Part shown: positions 5,985 to 14,859 of the stretch, in pieces
How positions within the stretch are numbered: position 1 is the stretch's first letter
Layout: each line of letters opens with the position of its first letter
NCBI RefSeq assembly: GCF_001563665.1
Contig: NZ_KQ961877.1
Location: forward strand, 15,785-36,070
Direction: 5' to 3'
DNA length: 20,286 nucleotides
DNA from: Gardnerella vaginalis
GTDB lineage: Bacteria; Actinomycetota; Actinomycetes; Actinomycetales; Bifidobacteriaceae
The notes under the pieces: model-generated
Told to the model about the DNA's origin: nothing
What the model saw: only the letters and a program-made list of their open reading frames with translations
Databases searched by the model: none
Program-made: the position numbers and the translations under genes

Positions 5985-7262
5985 CTAAACAAGAGAATCT
6001 TGAGTTTCACAATCTTCTTTGCTTATAAGCTCTTCTACTTTCGCAACATCGTTCTTAAGCGTATCTTTTAATTCATCCAATGAGCTGAAAGTCATTTGAG
6101 GACGCAAGAAATGAGCAAACTCCAAACAAACTCGATGCCCATACAAATCTTTCCACTCATCAGTTAAAGCATAAGCTTCTACTGTATGTTTTTGCTCACC
6201 ATCAGAGGCAAAAGTTGGCTTTGAACCAATAGAAATCGCTGCTTTAAAACGCCATGGAGAACGCGCTCCTAAATGCAATTCATCGCGGCGCAACAAGCTT
6301 GCAGTTGGAATAACATCTGAAGAATTATTTTCTTCACTATCAGAAGCACCAACGCCTTTAACAGCATCAGAATCTAAATCAATAAGCCAACCTGCATAAA
6401 CTCCGTCTGAAGGAACATATCCATCAATAGTTTCACCTAAATTAGCAGTTGGGAATCCAAGCTCACGTCCGCGCTCATCGCCATGAACTACTGTTCCTTC
6501 AACGCGATGCGGCTGATACAAAATTTCAAAAGCTTCTTTAACACGCCCAGTTGCAAGCATCCAACGTACATTCGTAGAACTCCAAGCGCGAACCTTTTTA
6601 TTTTGCATTCCCTTACTCCAAGCACGATATTCAGCTTTATTCATACCGTCTGAAGGATTTGATGGATCGCCTATTTCTTGTGGAGATTCACGAACAATAG
6701 GATCTGGAACTCGAACATCTCCTGGACCATAATCATCAACAACAACTAACTCAAAAACGCCTGTAGCGCGAGCAAGTTCTCCAATAGTGTGAATATTGCC
6801 AGAACGATGAGCACCAAGCTCAGCATCCTTGCCTAAAACTAATGCGCGCATACCCAACTTGCCAACAAGCTGTCCCAAGAAGAAACGATACGATTTTGCA
6901 GCAAAAGCTAAACTGTAACGCACTACAAGAACATGATCCACGCCCAAATCTGCCATAACTCGCAAACGCTGACGCACACTGCTTAAAGCTTGATCGTCAA
7001 CAGGAACAGGACTTTCAGAATCACCAAAATCGTCATATTTATCTGGATTATTATGCACAGTACTAGGACGTGGATTAAACATAATCACAACAGAAAAAGC
7101 GCCATTGCGATGCGCAATATCTACTGTTTTGCCAATAATCTCACGATGCCCACGATGCATGCCGTCAAAAGCTCCAATCGTAACAACCGACTTACGCTCA
7201 GCACTTAGCGTTGGCCAATTGATCATACCGTTAGCATCTGGTCGAATATCGATGACCTTCAT
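5985..7262 (-). CDS. ribF: Bifunctional riboflavin kinase / FAD synthetase
   Basis: RibF converts riboflavin to FMN and then FAD. The N-terminal nucleotidyltransferase domain carries GAFDGMHRGH (residues 30-39 from this start), the HxGH-type nucleotide site, and an SSTNVR element near residue 228-233 where the family has SSTxxR. The C-terminal flavokinase domain has GRELGFPTANL and SDGVYAGW, and AAISIGSKPTF further on. An insert of about 40 residues (Asp/Ser/Asn-rich) separates the last two, making the protein about 425 residues against ~310 usually. The frame is open to an ATG at 7313. I prefer ATG 7262 because an AGGGG lies four bases upstream and the extra 17 residues look unlike the family; ATG 7265 is also possible. 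It is the last gene of the nusA operon. Confidence 0.93.
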   Translation of the reverse strand: MKVIDIRPDANGMINWPTLSAERKSVVTIGAFDGMHRGHREIIGKTVDIAHRNGAFSVVIMFNPRPSTVHNNPDKYDDFGDSESPVPVDDQALSSVRQRLRVMADLGVDHVLVVRYSLAFAAKSYRFFLGQLVGKLGMRALVLGKDAELGAHRSGNIHTIGELARATGVFELVVVDDYGPGDVRVPDPIVRESPQEIGDPSNPSDGMNKAEYRAWSKGMQNKKVRAWSSTNVRWMLATGRVKEAFEILYQPHRVEGTVVHGDERGRELGFPTANLGETIDGYVPSDGVYAGWLIDLDSDAVKGVGASDSEENNSSDVIPTASLLRRDELHLGARSPWRFKAAISIGSKPTFASDGEQKHTVEAYALTDEWKDLYGHRVCLEFAHFLRPQMTFSSLDELKDTLKNDVAKVEELISKEDCETQDSLV

Positions 7263-7337
7263 CATACCCCTACTATCACGTTCACTGTTTATCACGACTA
7301 GCCACAAAATCATCGTATAAAGTCATGATCTTATCCA

Positions 7338-8405
7338 CTATTTGTCTAGTTTACCAGTCTTCTGTGTTGCCGGAAATACCACAACAGGTTTGATTTGCTT
7401 ATATTTACTATTTTTTGCAATTTGAAGCACTGCTACAACGTCACAATCACCAGTTTTTTCGTGCTTTACATATGCGATTGCAGGATACGTTTGACTATTT
7501 TCAATCGTAATCCAGCGCCCAAAACGCAAATCTTTAGCTTGACTACTATCAACTTCAATCAAAGGAAGAGTATATTTTGCACTCTCTATCATACTTATGC
7601 AATATTTATTTATATCTTTACTTTCATCAAAATTAGATTCAGGAACAGCTTTAAAGCGATGTTGTAAAACGCCATCTCGATCTTTAAATTCATGAGTTTT
7701 AGCACAAAGCTTCAACACGCGAGCATCTTTCACAGAAAAATCGCCAATACTAGTGCGTCTTAATTTTATTAAATGTCCTCCAACGCCAAGCAATTGCCCT
7801 AAATCACGAGCTAAAGCGCGAATATACGTACCACTTGAACATGAAACATTAGCATGCAAATCAAGTACTTTTGCACCACTTAAGCCTGTAGAAAATTGCG
7901 GATCAAATAATGAAAAATCGCTAATAACTACTTCCCTAGGCTCTAAATGTACTTCTTTACCTTCACGAGCCAAATCATATGCGCGCTTACCGTTGATTTT
8001 AATTGCAGAAAATGCTGTTGGAACTTGCATAATAGTTCCAAGAAAATTCTTCGAAACTACAGATTGTAATTCTTTAAGAATTACAGAAGAATCTTCTATT
8101 TTGCAAATTTTTTCAATGCCATCACAAGAAATTATCTGCCCATCAGCATCGTCAGTAGTAGTTGATTCGCCAAGACGAATAACAGCTTCATATGATTTAT
8201 TATGACCGAGCAAATAATTCAACAAGCGCGTAGCATTACCAAATCCAATAATCAACAAACCTGTTGCTTGAGGATCAAGAGTTCCAGCGTGTCCAACACG
8301 TTTTGTGTGTAAAAGGTGTCGGACACACGCAACTACATCATGACTAGTTACATTCTTAGGCTTATCAATAAGAATAAGACCTGAATCTGCTGCTTGATCA
8401 CTCAT
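7338..8405 (-). CDS. truB: tRNA pseudouridine-55 synthase TruB
   Basis: TruB makes pseudouridine 55 in the T-loop of tRNAs. The N-terminal domain shows GLILIDKPKNVTSHDVV, the catalytic motif GHAGTLDPQATG with D44 as nucleophile, and KSYEAVIRLG. Further motifs are SGTYIRALARDLG and a Leu-Arg-Arg segment after GGHLIKL. At 355 residues it is somewhat longer than the ~300 usual, because of a Cys/Glu/Ser-containing insert near residues 90-120 and a longer C-terminal part. It follows rbfA by nine bases and precedes ribF by about 75, fitting co-transcription. No strong Shine-Dalgarno sequence precedes the ATG, so translational coupling to rbfA is likely. Confidence 0.96.
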   Translation of the reverse strand: MSDQAADSGLILIDKPKNVTSHDVVACVRHLLHTKRVGHAGTLDPQATGLLIIGFGNATRLLNYLLGHNKSYEAVIRLGESTTTDDADGQIISCDGIEKICKIEDSSVILKELQSVVSKNFLGTIMQVPTAFSAIKINGKRAYDLAREGKEVHLEPREVVISDFSLFDPQFSTGLSGAKVLDLHANVSCSSGTYIRALARDLGQLLGVGGHLIKLRRTSIGDFSVKDARVLKLCAKTHEFKDRDGVLQHRFKAVPESNFDESKDINKYCISMIESAKYTLPLIEVDSSQAKDLRFGRWITIENSQTYPAIAYVKHEKTGDCDVVAVLQIAKNSKYKQIKPVVVFPATQKTGKLDK

Positions 8406-8414
8406 TAGAGAAAT

Positions 8415-8996
8415 CTAGTCCAATTCGCTACTATCTAACTGTGAATCTTCAGCAGAATCTTCATAGTCTTCAGCAGAATCTTCTGAATCCTTAGAATCTT
8501 CTAAGCTTTTAACAGACTCATCAGAATCATCAAACTCATCCTCATCCTCAAAATCCTCTACTTCGCGAGGCTTTTTATATGGATCAGCTTCCCACGCATA
8601 TTTAGCGTTTTCACGAGCTTTAGCTAATTCTTTATCTCTCGCGCGCGCAGTAACCAAAATATCTTCAATTTCATGCGCTTCGCTTGGCACTTCATCGTAG
8701 ATAAATTGCAATTGCGGAGTCAAACGCAATCCAGCTTTAGCTCCAACCAAAGAACGCAAACGTCCGTGAGCCTGCTGTAAAGCCTGGGAAGCACGCTGAC
8801 GCTCACCCTGCTCTTTACCAGAATGAGAAAGCTGAGTCCAATAAACCTTCGCGATTTGCAAATCATTTGTAACGCGTACTTCTGTAATAGTTACATTAGA
8901 AAGACGCTTATCATGCAAATGCGACTCCATATTAGAAGCAATTACACGCTGTATAAGCGCAGCAATTTTAGCTGCACGAGGATTAGTTCCTGCCAT
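8415..8996 (-). CDS. rbfA: 30S ribosome-binding factor RbfA with acidic tail
   Basis: RbfA binds immature 30S subunits and is needed for late 16S rRNA maturation. Residues 1 to ~115 are the KH-like domain: RAAKIAALIQRVIASNME at the start, then VTITEVRVTNDLQIAKVYW, and LRLTPQLQFIYDEV. The last ~60 residues are almost only Asp, Glu and Ser (EDFEDEDEFDDSDES and on), an unusually acidic disordered tail. The start codon lies two bases after the infB stop, so the two are probably translationally coupled; truB follows after nine bases. Confidence 0.95.
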   Translation of the reverse strand: MAGTNPRAAKIAALIQRVIASNMESHLHDKRLSNVTITEVRVTNDLQIAKVYWTQLSHSGKEQGERQRASQALQQAHGRLRSLVGAKAGLRLTPQLQFIYDEVPSEAHEIEDILVTARARDKELAKARENAKYAWEADPYKKPREVEDFEDEDEFDDSDESVKSLEDSKDSEDSAEDYEDSAEDSQLDSSELD

Positions 8997-8998
8997 AA

Positions 8999-11900
8999 TT
9001 ACTTACGCTCAATCTGTTTCATCTCAAATGTTTCGATTATATCGCCAAGCTCAATGTCATTGAAAGTACCAAGGTTAATACCTGCTTCGTAACCTTCTTT
9101 GACTGATTGAACATCGTCTTTGAATCTACGCAAGCTGGAAATCTCCAAGTCGTTGACTGTTGCAACGCCATTGCGCAAAATACGGCACTTCGTACCACGC
9201 TTGACTTCGCCGTCTTGGACCATAACACCTGCGATATTTCCGAACTTGGAAGAGCGGAAGATTTCGCGAATCTCTGAATGTGAAGTAACAACCTCTTCAA
9301 ATTCTGGCTTAAGCATACCCTTCAAAGCAGCTTCAATATCTTCAATAGCTTTGTAAATAACAGAGTAGTACTTAACTTCCACGCCTTCGCGCTCAGCCAA
9401 GTCTGCAACTTGACGATTTGGACGCACATTAAAGCCAATAATCACAGCTTTATCAACTGTTGCCAAGTTCACATCGTTCTGAGTAATTGCGCCAACACCT
9501 CTGTGAATGACTTGAATTCCAACTTCCTCAGAGACTTCAATCTTCATCAAGGAATCTTCCAAAGCTTCAACAGAACCAGAAGAATCACCCTTAATAACGA
9601 TATTCAGCATATCAACTTCAGACTTAGCGAACTGTTCTTTAAGGCTTTCAAGAGAAACAACCTTACGGCGCTTAGCAAGCTGAGCAGCACGCTCAGTAGC
9701 TTGACGCTTCTCAGCAATTTGACGAGCAGAACGATCATCTGAAGTGACTAAGAACAAATCACCTGCTGTTGGAACAGAAGTCAAGCCGAGAACCTGAACT
9801 GGAGTTGATGGAGTTGCATCTTGTAAGTGATTGCCGTTTTCGTCAAGCATAGCGCGAACGCGACCATAAGAAGTACCAGCAACAATAGAATCACCAACAT
9901 GAAGTGTGCCTTGCTGAACAAGAACTGTAGCAACAGCGCCACGACCTTTATCTAGTCGAGCTTCAATAGTTGCACCTCTAGCGTCCATATTTGGATTTGC
10001 TTTAGGATCAAGCTCAGCATCTGCAGTAAGCAAAACTGCTTCAAGAAGTTTATCAACATTAGTGCCTTGCTTTGCAGAAATGTCAACAAACATAGTGTCG
10101 CCACCATAATCTTCAGCAACTAAACCATATTCAGTGAGCTGACCACGCACCTTTTCAGGGTTAGCTCCTTCAACATCAATCTTGTTTACAGCAACAACAA
10201 TTGGAACATGAGCAGCTTGAGCATGGTTAATAGCTTCAACTGTCTGAGGCATAACGCCATCATCTGCTGCAACAACCAAAATTGCAACGTCTGTAAGTTC
10301 AGCACCACGAGCGCGCATAGCAGTGAACGCTTCATGGCCTGGAGTATCAAGGAATGTAATCTTACGGGGTTTTCCTTCAAGATTCACAGTAACTTGATAA
10401 GCACCAATACGCTGAGTAATACCACCAGCTTCGCGAGCAATAACATTCGACTTACGAATAGTGTCAAGCAAACGAGTCTTACCATGATCAACATGGCCCA
10501 TAACTGTAACTACAGGAGGGCGAGAGTAAAGATCATCATCTTCTTGCAATTCTTCTTCATCTAAATCAATGTCGAATTGTTGCAAAAGCTCTTTATCTTC
10601 TTCTTCAGCGGAAACAATGCTAATATTCCAGCCAATTTCTTCGCCCAAAATTTGGAATGTAGACTCATCCAAAGATTGTGTAGCAGTAGCCATCTCACCT
10701 AAGTGGAAAAGCACTGTTACTAAAGCAGCTGGATTCACGTTGATTTTCTCAGCTAAATCAGAAAGTGTTGAACCTTGACGTAAACGAATAGTAGCGCCAT
10801 TACCAGAAGGAATACGAACACCACCAATCACTGGTGCTTTAAGCTCTTCATATTCACGGCGTTTCGCTAAACGATTCTTACGAGCTTTAGAAGATTTTCC
10901 GCCTTGACGACCGAATGCTCCTGCTGCTCCAGCTCTGCCACGACCACCACGCGATGGTCCACCATTTGGAGCACCTGCAGCTGCTGCTTGGAATCCTGCT
11001 GCTGCTTGTGCATTTGCAAAGCGAGATTCATTACTAGAAGTCTGACGAGAATTTGCGCCACCTGAAGAATGAGAACGGCGTGAACCACTCCACTGACCTT
11101 GACGTGATGCAGCACCTTGAGCACCTTGACCTTGATTTTGACGTGCTCCTGAACGACCGCGACCGCGACCATTGCCAGCTCCCTGACCGCCCTGACCAGG
11201 TTTGCCACCGCGACCATTTTCTGATGATGGACGCGACATTGGATGAGGACGAGGAATATCTCCTGGAGTAGGAGCATGCATTCCTTGCTTTCTGCTGAAT
11301 GGATTGTTACCAGGACGAGGAGTACCAGAATTTGCTCCGTGAACTTGATGAGGACGCGGACGTGGAGGCATTTGGGAAGAATCTGAAGAATGGTTCTGGC
11401 TTTGGTTCTGACTTTGACCAGATTTTCCATTACGGAATCCAGAACGTGCTGACTCATGACGTTCACTACGTCGATCGTTATTATTTGCACTTCCAGCTGA
11501 ATTAGAATTATTACCAGAAGTATTTACACTTTGATGAGAACGATTTCGAGCGCCAGGTTTAGGAGCTGAAGACTTTTCAGACTTTTCAGACTTTTCACTT
11601 CCGCTATTAGCGTGAGAATCATGATTTTCAACGTGTGAATTAGCACTAAGCTCACTTTTAGCTTGCGACTTTGAAGATTCTTTAGATGATTGCTTAGATT
11701 GTGACTTTGAGGAAGACTTATCGCTCTTAGAATCGCTCTTAGAATCGCCAGCTTTAGCAGCTTTAGAATCTTTAACAGCTTTAGCAACGTCAGCGTCCGA
11801 ATTATCACTTGTAACTTGCTTTTTCTGCTCACTTTGCTTAGATGAAGAATGTGACGCAACATTTGTAGATGAGCCTTTTGCAGAAACAGAATCATTTGCA

Positions 11901-12112
11901 AAATCAGCTGCTTTATTATTCGAAGGTTTTAGTGTAGCACTTGCATTATTGTTATCGGATGCAAACGCCGTCTTCAAACGGCGTGCTACAGGGGCCTCAA
12001 CAGTTGAAGAAGCAGATTTTACAAATTCTCCCATGCTCTTCAAACGCTCTAACACAGTTTTACTGTCTACACCAAATTCTTTGGCTAGTTCGTACACGCG
12101 CTTTTTTACCAC
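8999..12112 (-). CDS. infB: Translation initiation factor IF-2
   Basis: IF-2 is the GTPase that brings fMet-tRNA to the 30S subunit and promotes subunit joining. The start is GTG at 12112, with GAGGAG about seven bases upstream. Residues 1-40 are the IF2_N domain ([21 protein letters not shown]). Residues ~50-410 are disordered, first Ser/Lys-rich with SDSK and EKS repeats, then Gly/Arg/Gln/Asn-rich. A second IF2_N-like segment ([19 protein letters not shown]) precedes the GTPase: GHVDHGKT (539-546), DTPGH (589-593), NKID (643-646) and SAKQG. Domains II to IV follow to residue 1037. The disordered part makes it longer than the ~890 of E. coli. It overlaps no gene but lies two bases from rbfA. 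Confidence 0.97.
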   Translation of the reverse strand: MVKKRVYELAKEFGVDSKTVLERLKSMGEFVKSASSTVEAPVARRLKTAFASDNNNASATLKPSNNKAADFANDSVSAKGSSTNVASHSSSKQSEQKKQVTSDNSDADVAKAVKDSKAAKAGDSKSDSKSDKSSSKSQSKQSSKESSKSQAKSELSANSHVENHDSHANSGSEKSEKSEKSSAPKPGARNRSHQSVNTSGNNSNSAGSANNNDRRSERHESARSGFRNGKSGQSQNQSQNHSSDSSQMPPRPRPHQVHGANSGTPRPGNNPFSRKQGMHAPTPGDIPRPHPMSRPSSENGRGGKPGQGGQGAGNGRGRGRSGARQNQGQGAQGAASRQGQWSGSRRSHSSGGANSRQTSSNESRFANAQAAAGFQAAAAGAPNGGPSRGGRGRAGAAGAFGRQGGKSSKARKNRLAKRREYEELKAPVIGGVRIPSGNGATIRLRQGSTLSDLAEKINVNPAALVTVLFHLGEMATATQSLDESTFQILGEEIGWNISIVSAEEEDKELLQQFDIDLDEEELQEDDDLYSRPPVVTVMGHVDHGKTRLLDTIRKSNVIAREAGGITQRIGAYQVTVNLEGKPRKITFLDTPGHEAFTAMRARGAELTDVAILVVAADDGVMPQTVEAINHAQAAHVPIVVAVNKIDVEGANPEKVRGQLTEYGLVAEDYGGDTMFVDISAKQGTNVDKLLEAVLLTADAELDPKANPNMDARGATIEARLDKGRGAVATVLVQQGTLHVGDSIVAGTSYGRVRAMLDENGNHLQDATPSTPVQVLGLTSVPTAGDLFLVTSDDRSARQIAEKRQATERAAQLAKRRKVVSLESLKEQFAKSEVDMLNIVIKGDSSGSVEALEDSLMKIEVSEEVGIQVIHRGVGAITQNDVNLATVDKAVIIGFNVRPNRQVADLAEREGVEVKYYSVIYKAIEDIEAALKGMLKPEFEEVVTSHSEIREIFRSSKFGNIAGVMVQDGEVKRGTKCRILRNGVATVNDLEISSLRRFKDDVQSVKEGYEAGINLGTFNDIELGDIIETFEMKQIERK

Positions 12113-12131
12113 TCAGTGTTCTCCTCAGTCT

Positions 12132-12159
12132 GTGGCAGCGCGAATATTTACGCAGCCAC
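12132..12159 (-). promoter_or_regulatory. Stem-loop in the infB leader
   Basis: On the minus strand GTGGC-T-GCG (12159-12151) pairs with CGC-T-GCCAC (12140-12132) around a 10-nt loop; one T-T mismatch interrupts the stem. It ends about seven bases before the GAGGAG of infB. It could modulate initiation of infB translation or be a processing site between nusA and infB. Confidence 0.5.
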
Positions 12160-12160
12160 G

Positions 12161-12227
12161 TTATATTATTGCGAGCTTTTTATATATTATCGTGCGATAT
12201 TTTACCTTGCGATATATCATCGTGCGA
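12161..12227. repeat. Three-copy repeat in the nusA-infB gap
   Basis: On the minus strand TCGCACGATGATATAT (12227-12212) and TCGCACGATAATATAT (12197-12182) differ by one base and are 30 bases apart. A shorter related copy, TCGCAATAATATAA, lies at 12174-12161. Between the first two, another TCGCAAGGTAAAATA resembles the same unit. The A/T-rich ends (GATAATATAT, AATAATATAA) look like -10 boxes. The array lies 50 to 115 bases before infB, so it may be a promoter or binding-site cluster. Confidence 0.55.
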
Positions 12228-12274
12228 CCATGATTTTGTACCTCGTTTACAGCTGGACTACAGAGTCATCCACA

Positions 12275-12307
12275 TGCTTAACAACTCACAAAGCAACTTG
12301 TTAAGCA
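12275..12307. repeat. 10-bp perfect inverted repeat after nusA
   Basis: TGCTTAACAA (12275-12284) pairs with TTGTTAAGCA (12298-12307) around a 13-nt loop. It lies 61 bases downstream of the nusA stop on the transcribed strand. No T run follows, so it is more likely an RNA-processing or stability element than a terminator. Confidence 0.6.
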
Positions 12308-12368
12308 ATTTGCCCAGATTCCAGCTAATAGCATACCGGAAACGTTGGATTCCGAAGTTGCTAAAAAT

Positions 12369-13424
12369 TTACTTATTTGCTAAAGAATCAGCTTGAGCTA
12401 ATTTAGCAGCCTCAACTTTCTTAGCATGTTCTTCAGCTGATTCAACTCCAATCTTCCAACCAGTCAACTTTGCAGCTAAACGAGCGTTCTGACCTTCTTT
12501 GCCAATCGCCAAAGAAAGTTGCGCATCGTGTATATAAGCAATAGCAGTCTGATTCTTTTCGCTTATAACAGTTACTTGAGTTGCAATAGCTGGAGAAAGA
12601 GCAGCCGAAACAAATTTTGCAGGATCTTCAGACCAATCAACAATATCTATCTTCTCTTGACCAAGATTTTCCATAACAGCACGAACTCGAGCACCGCCAG
12701 GTCCGATTAAAGCACCTTTAGGATTTACTCCATCAGTATTCGCGCGAACAGCAATCTTAGTTCTAGCACCAGCTTCACGAGCAATAGACATGATTGAAAC
12801 AGCTCCAGAAACTAGCTCTGGAACTTCACGCTCAAACAAACGTCTAACTAAATCAGGGTGAGATCTAGAAACAACTATTTCTGGGCCACGCAAACCACGA
12901 GCAACATTTACAACGTAAACGCGAATGCGTTCTCCGTGACGATAACGCTCACCAGGAACTTGTTCTCGGCGAGGAAGAATAGCCTCAACATCTCCAACAG
13001 CAACGTGAATATTTGCAGAATCCTTGGAATCTTGCTGAATTATACCGTTAATCAATTTGCCTTTTTGACCGGAAAAAGCTCCAAAAACTCTATCATCTTC
13101 TGCTTTACGGAAAAGCTGACTAATAACTTGTCGAGCAGTAGCAGCAGCAAGACGACCAAAATCATGAGGAGTGTCGTCATACTCTTCTCCAAGAGTTGGC
13201 GAAGGATGAGGATTATCTTCCGTAGGAACACCTGGAATCTCATCTCGTGCCCATACAACAAAAGTGCCAGCGCGCTCGTCTAACTCAACGCGAGCATGCT
13301 TAGCAGGATGCGAAGTTTTCATATATGCAAGACGCAAAGCCTCGGCGAGTGCCTCGTCCAGCTCTTCGGCATTTATCCCCTGCTGTGCCGCAAGCTGATG
13401 CATTCCCGCCAAATCCAATTCCAT
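12369..13424 (-). CDS. nusA: Transcription termination/antitermination factor NusA
   Basis: NusA binds RNA polymerase and modulates pausing, termination and antitermination. The 351-residue product has the N-terminal polymerase-binding domain (to ~118), an S1 domain (about 122-187, GDVEAILPRREQVPGE and GERIRVYVV), a first KH domain with GVNPKGALIGPGGARV (232-247) and EKIDIVDW, and a second KH domain with LSLAIGKEGQNARLAAKLTGWKI (303-325). Length is typical of NusA without the E. coli acidic repeats. AGAGGA lies eight bases before the ATG at 13424. It is the first gene of the operon; 256 bases of leader-like sequence separate it from infB. No rimP precedes it here. Confidence 0.96.
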   Translation of the reverse strand: MELDLAGMHQLAAQQGINAEELDEALAEALRLAYMKTSHPAKHARVELDERAGTFVVWARDEIPGVPTEDNPHPSPTLGEEYDDTPHDFGRLAAATARQVISQLFRKAEDDRVFGAFSGQKGKLINGIIQQDSKDSANIHVAVGDVEAILPRREQVPGERYRHGERIRVYVVNVARGLRGPEIVVSRSHPDLVRRLFEREVPELVSGAVSIMSIAREAGARTKIAVRANTDGVNPKGALIGPGGARVRAVMENLGQEKIDIVDWSEDPAKFVSAALSPAIATQVTVISEKNQTAIAYIHDAQLSLAIGKEGQNARLAAKLTGWKIGVESAEEHAKKVEAAKLAQADSLANK

Positions 13425-13468
13425 CGTGCACGTCCTCTCGTATATTTCATTTATAATTTCAGTTTTTG

Positions 13469-13532
13469 TTATCTTATTTAATTATTTAAGTTATCTAAAT
13501 CAATCAGATAATTATCTAAACCAATTAGATAA
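13469..13532. promoter_or_regulatory. Tandem 21-bp palindromic elements, candidate operator
   Basis: Two 21-bp elements abut exactly at 13491-13511 and 13512-13532. Each has the form TTATCT-N9-AGATAA, and the second has 8-bp perfect arms (TTATCTAA and TTAGATAA around ACCAA). They differ at two positions. A degenerate third copy (13469-13489, 15 of 21 bases shared with copy two) precedes them by one base. Spacing of 21-22 bp puts the copies on one DNA face. They lie 67-108 bases upstream of nusA and 130-171 upstream of the divergent lipoprotein gene, so either or both could be controlled by the binding protein. Confidence 0.6.
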
Positions 13533-13629
13533 CTTTACGCAATTTTATTAAGAAAATCACGCTAATTAGACCATTATTTAACAAATATTCTTAAGACTCT
13601 CAATTTATTGAAAATCTCAAGGCTGCTAA

Positions 13630-13658
13630 TTGGTCACACTGTTTGCCTATTCTATTAG
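13630..13658 (+). promoter_or_regulatory. Candidate promoter of the lipoprotein gene
   Basis: TTGGTC (13630-13635) and TATTAG (13653-13658) are separated by 17 bp. The ATG follows three bases after the -10 box and no Shine-Dalgarno sequence is present. This would give a leaderless transcript, or else the true start codon lies further downstream. The boxes are only partial matches to consensus. Confidence 0.35.
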
Positions 13659-13661
13659 ATT

Positions 13662-14792
13662 ATGCAGACACTTCAGGATTTCTTGAAAATCACAAAAAAC
13701 ATATGCAAAACGTTGATTTACATAGCATTATGCATATGTTTAACTGTTAACTTATCTGCATGCAAATCTGTTCGTATTGACAATCAAGCACTTGAAACTT
13801 CACAAAAAGAATTGGAGTTGTGCAATAAAATTTATTCGATTGCAAAAAGAAAACAAAAGATTGTAGATAGCGAAAACAGCGGAACGGATAACAGCAAAAG
13901 CGTCATCTCAAGCAAAGACGCAAGCAACAACAAGAGCAAAAACACAAGTAAAGACAGAAGCAAAAATAGCAGCTTTGGTAATAAATCTAAAAGTAAAATA
14001 AGCGAATCAATTAAAGATTCTTTTCTTAAGGAAACTGCAAAAGCATGGCAAGAAGTCGCAATCCAATGCGATACAAAATTTGCAGAAGCAACAATAAAAA
14101 ATGCACAAATAATGCTTAAACTTTCGCAAAAATCAAACAATTCATTCAACAATTCATCAAACAAAATAAATGATTATGCTAAAAACGAAGAAATATCTGC
14201 TATTAAAAGCATTCGAGAATTTACTCACAACAATGAAAGTTTGAGATTGTCGCACGATCCTTTAGCTCAAGCAGCTGCAGGCGAAGACAGGCTTGCGTTT
14301 ATTTTACAAACTTTAGCAGCTAAGAATTTAGATAAAAAATTGATTAAACTAAGCGATAGTATCGCCAGCATATCAAATATTTTTATGCACATTGCAGGAA
14401 ATGGCGAAGATGTGCGAAAAAAGACTTATAACATGCCAGTTGATGCACTATCTTCTGAAAAAACACGCGATTATACTAGCACAAAAACTTTAGACATTGC
14501 TGCGATTTCTTATATGGAATGCGCTCGAGAAGAACTTCTAGCTTTTAATACAAGTATGTATATAACTGCTTATAACAGTAAAAACGAAGTCGAAGAAAGC
14601 GATAACAGCAAAGAAGAAAGCAATAGCAAAAGCGAAAACAAAAGCGAAAACAAAAGATTAAACGAGAAAGACATAGTCCATAAGTTCAAGCGCATACTCA
14701 TGAAATTAGTTACTTCAAGGCTTCTTCGCGCATACTCACTCGGATACCCTACAGACGAATCTTCAAGCCTAACTTATAAGTCTTCTAAATAA
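13662..14792 (+). CDS. Predicted lipoprotein of unknown function
   Basis: Residues 1-33 form a lipoprotein signal peptide: charged start, hydrophobic TLIYIALCICLTVNL, and lipobox L-S-A-C with C34 as the lipidated cysteine. The 376-residue protein should therefore be attached to the outer face of the membrane. A Ser/Lys/Asn-rich stretch (about residues 75-105) and another (about 315-345) flank a mostly helical middle with no motif I recognise. Repeats of the type S-K-S-E-N-K occur near residue 320-335. The gene is divergent from nusA and convergent with the surface-protein gene, sharing the terminator at 14793-14834. The start has no Shine-Dalgarno sequence. Confidence 0.8.
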   Translation: MQTLQDFLKITKNICKTLIYIALCICLTVNLSACKSVRIDNQALETSQKELELCNKIYSIAKRKQKIVDSENSGTDNSKSVISSKDASNNKSKNTSKDRSKNSSFGNKSKSKISESIKDSFLKETAKAWQEVAIQCDTKFAEATIKNAQIMLKLSQKSNNSFNNSSNKINDYAKNEEISAIKSIREFTHNNESLRLSHDPLAQAAAGEDRLAFILQTLAAKNLDKKLIKLSDSIASISNIFMHIAGNGEDVRKKTYNMPVDALSSEKTRDYTSTKTLDIAAISYMECAREELLAFNTSMYITAYNSKNEVEESDNSKEESNSKSENKSENKRLNEKDIVHKFKRILMKLVTSRLLRAYSLGYPTDESSSLTYKSSK

Positions 14793-14834
14793 AAAATCCT
14801 CGCTTACAATCCGAAGATTATAAGCGAGGATTTT
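14793..14834. terminator. Bidirectional intrinsic terminator
   Basis: AAAATCCTCGCTTA (14793-14806) and TAAGCGAGGATTTT (14821-14834) form a 14-bp perfect stem, extended inward by AATC/GATT closing a CGAA tetraloop after one mismatch. A-rich flanks on the left and T-rich on the right give a T tail in both directions. It ends both the lipoprotein gene and the convergent surface-protein gene. Confidence 0.92.
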
Positions 14835-14859
14835 AACTTGCGCTTTTTACTTCACAATC

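Noticed and set aside
7263..7313. Upstream ATG for ribF at 7313
   Set aside because: The extra 17 residues are not like the family start, and the better ribosome site (AGGGG) lies before ATG 7262.
7314..7337. FMN riboswitch before ribF
   Set aside because: The truB-ribF gap is far too short and contains none of the conserved riboswitch elements.
10867..11490. A 207-codon minus-strand frame within infB
   Set aside because: It is a shifted frame of the repetitive Gly/Arg/Gln-rich infB linker; the in-frame IF-2 product is complete and intact.
12309..12368. A small ORF between nusA and infB as a ylxR relic
   Set aside because: A frame of about 18 codons (from about 12324 down) exists but has no ribosome site and none of the Arg/Cys motifs of YlxR.
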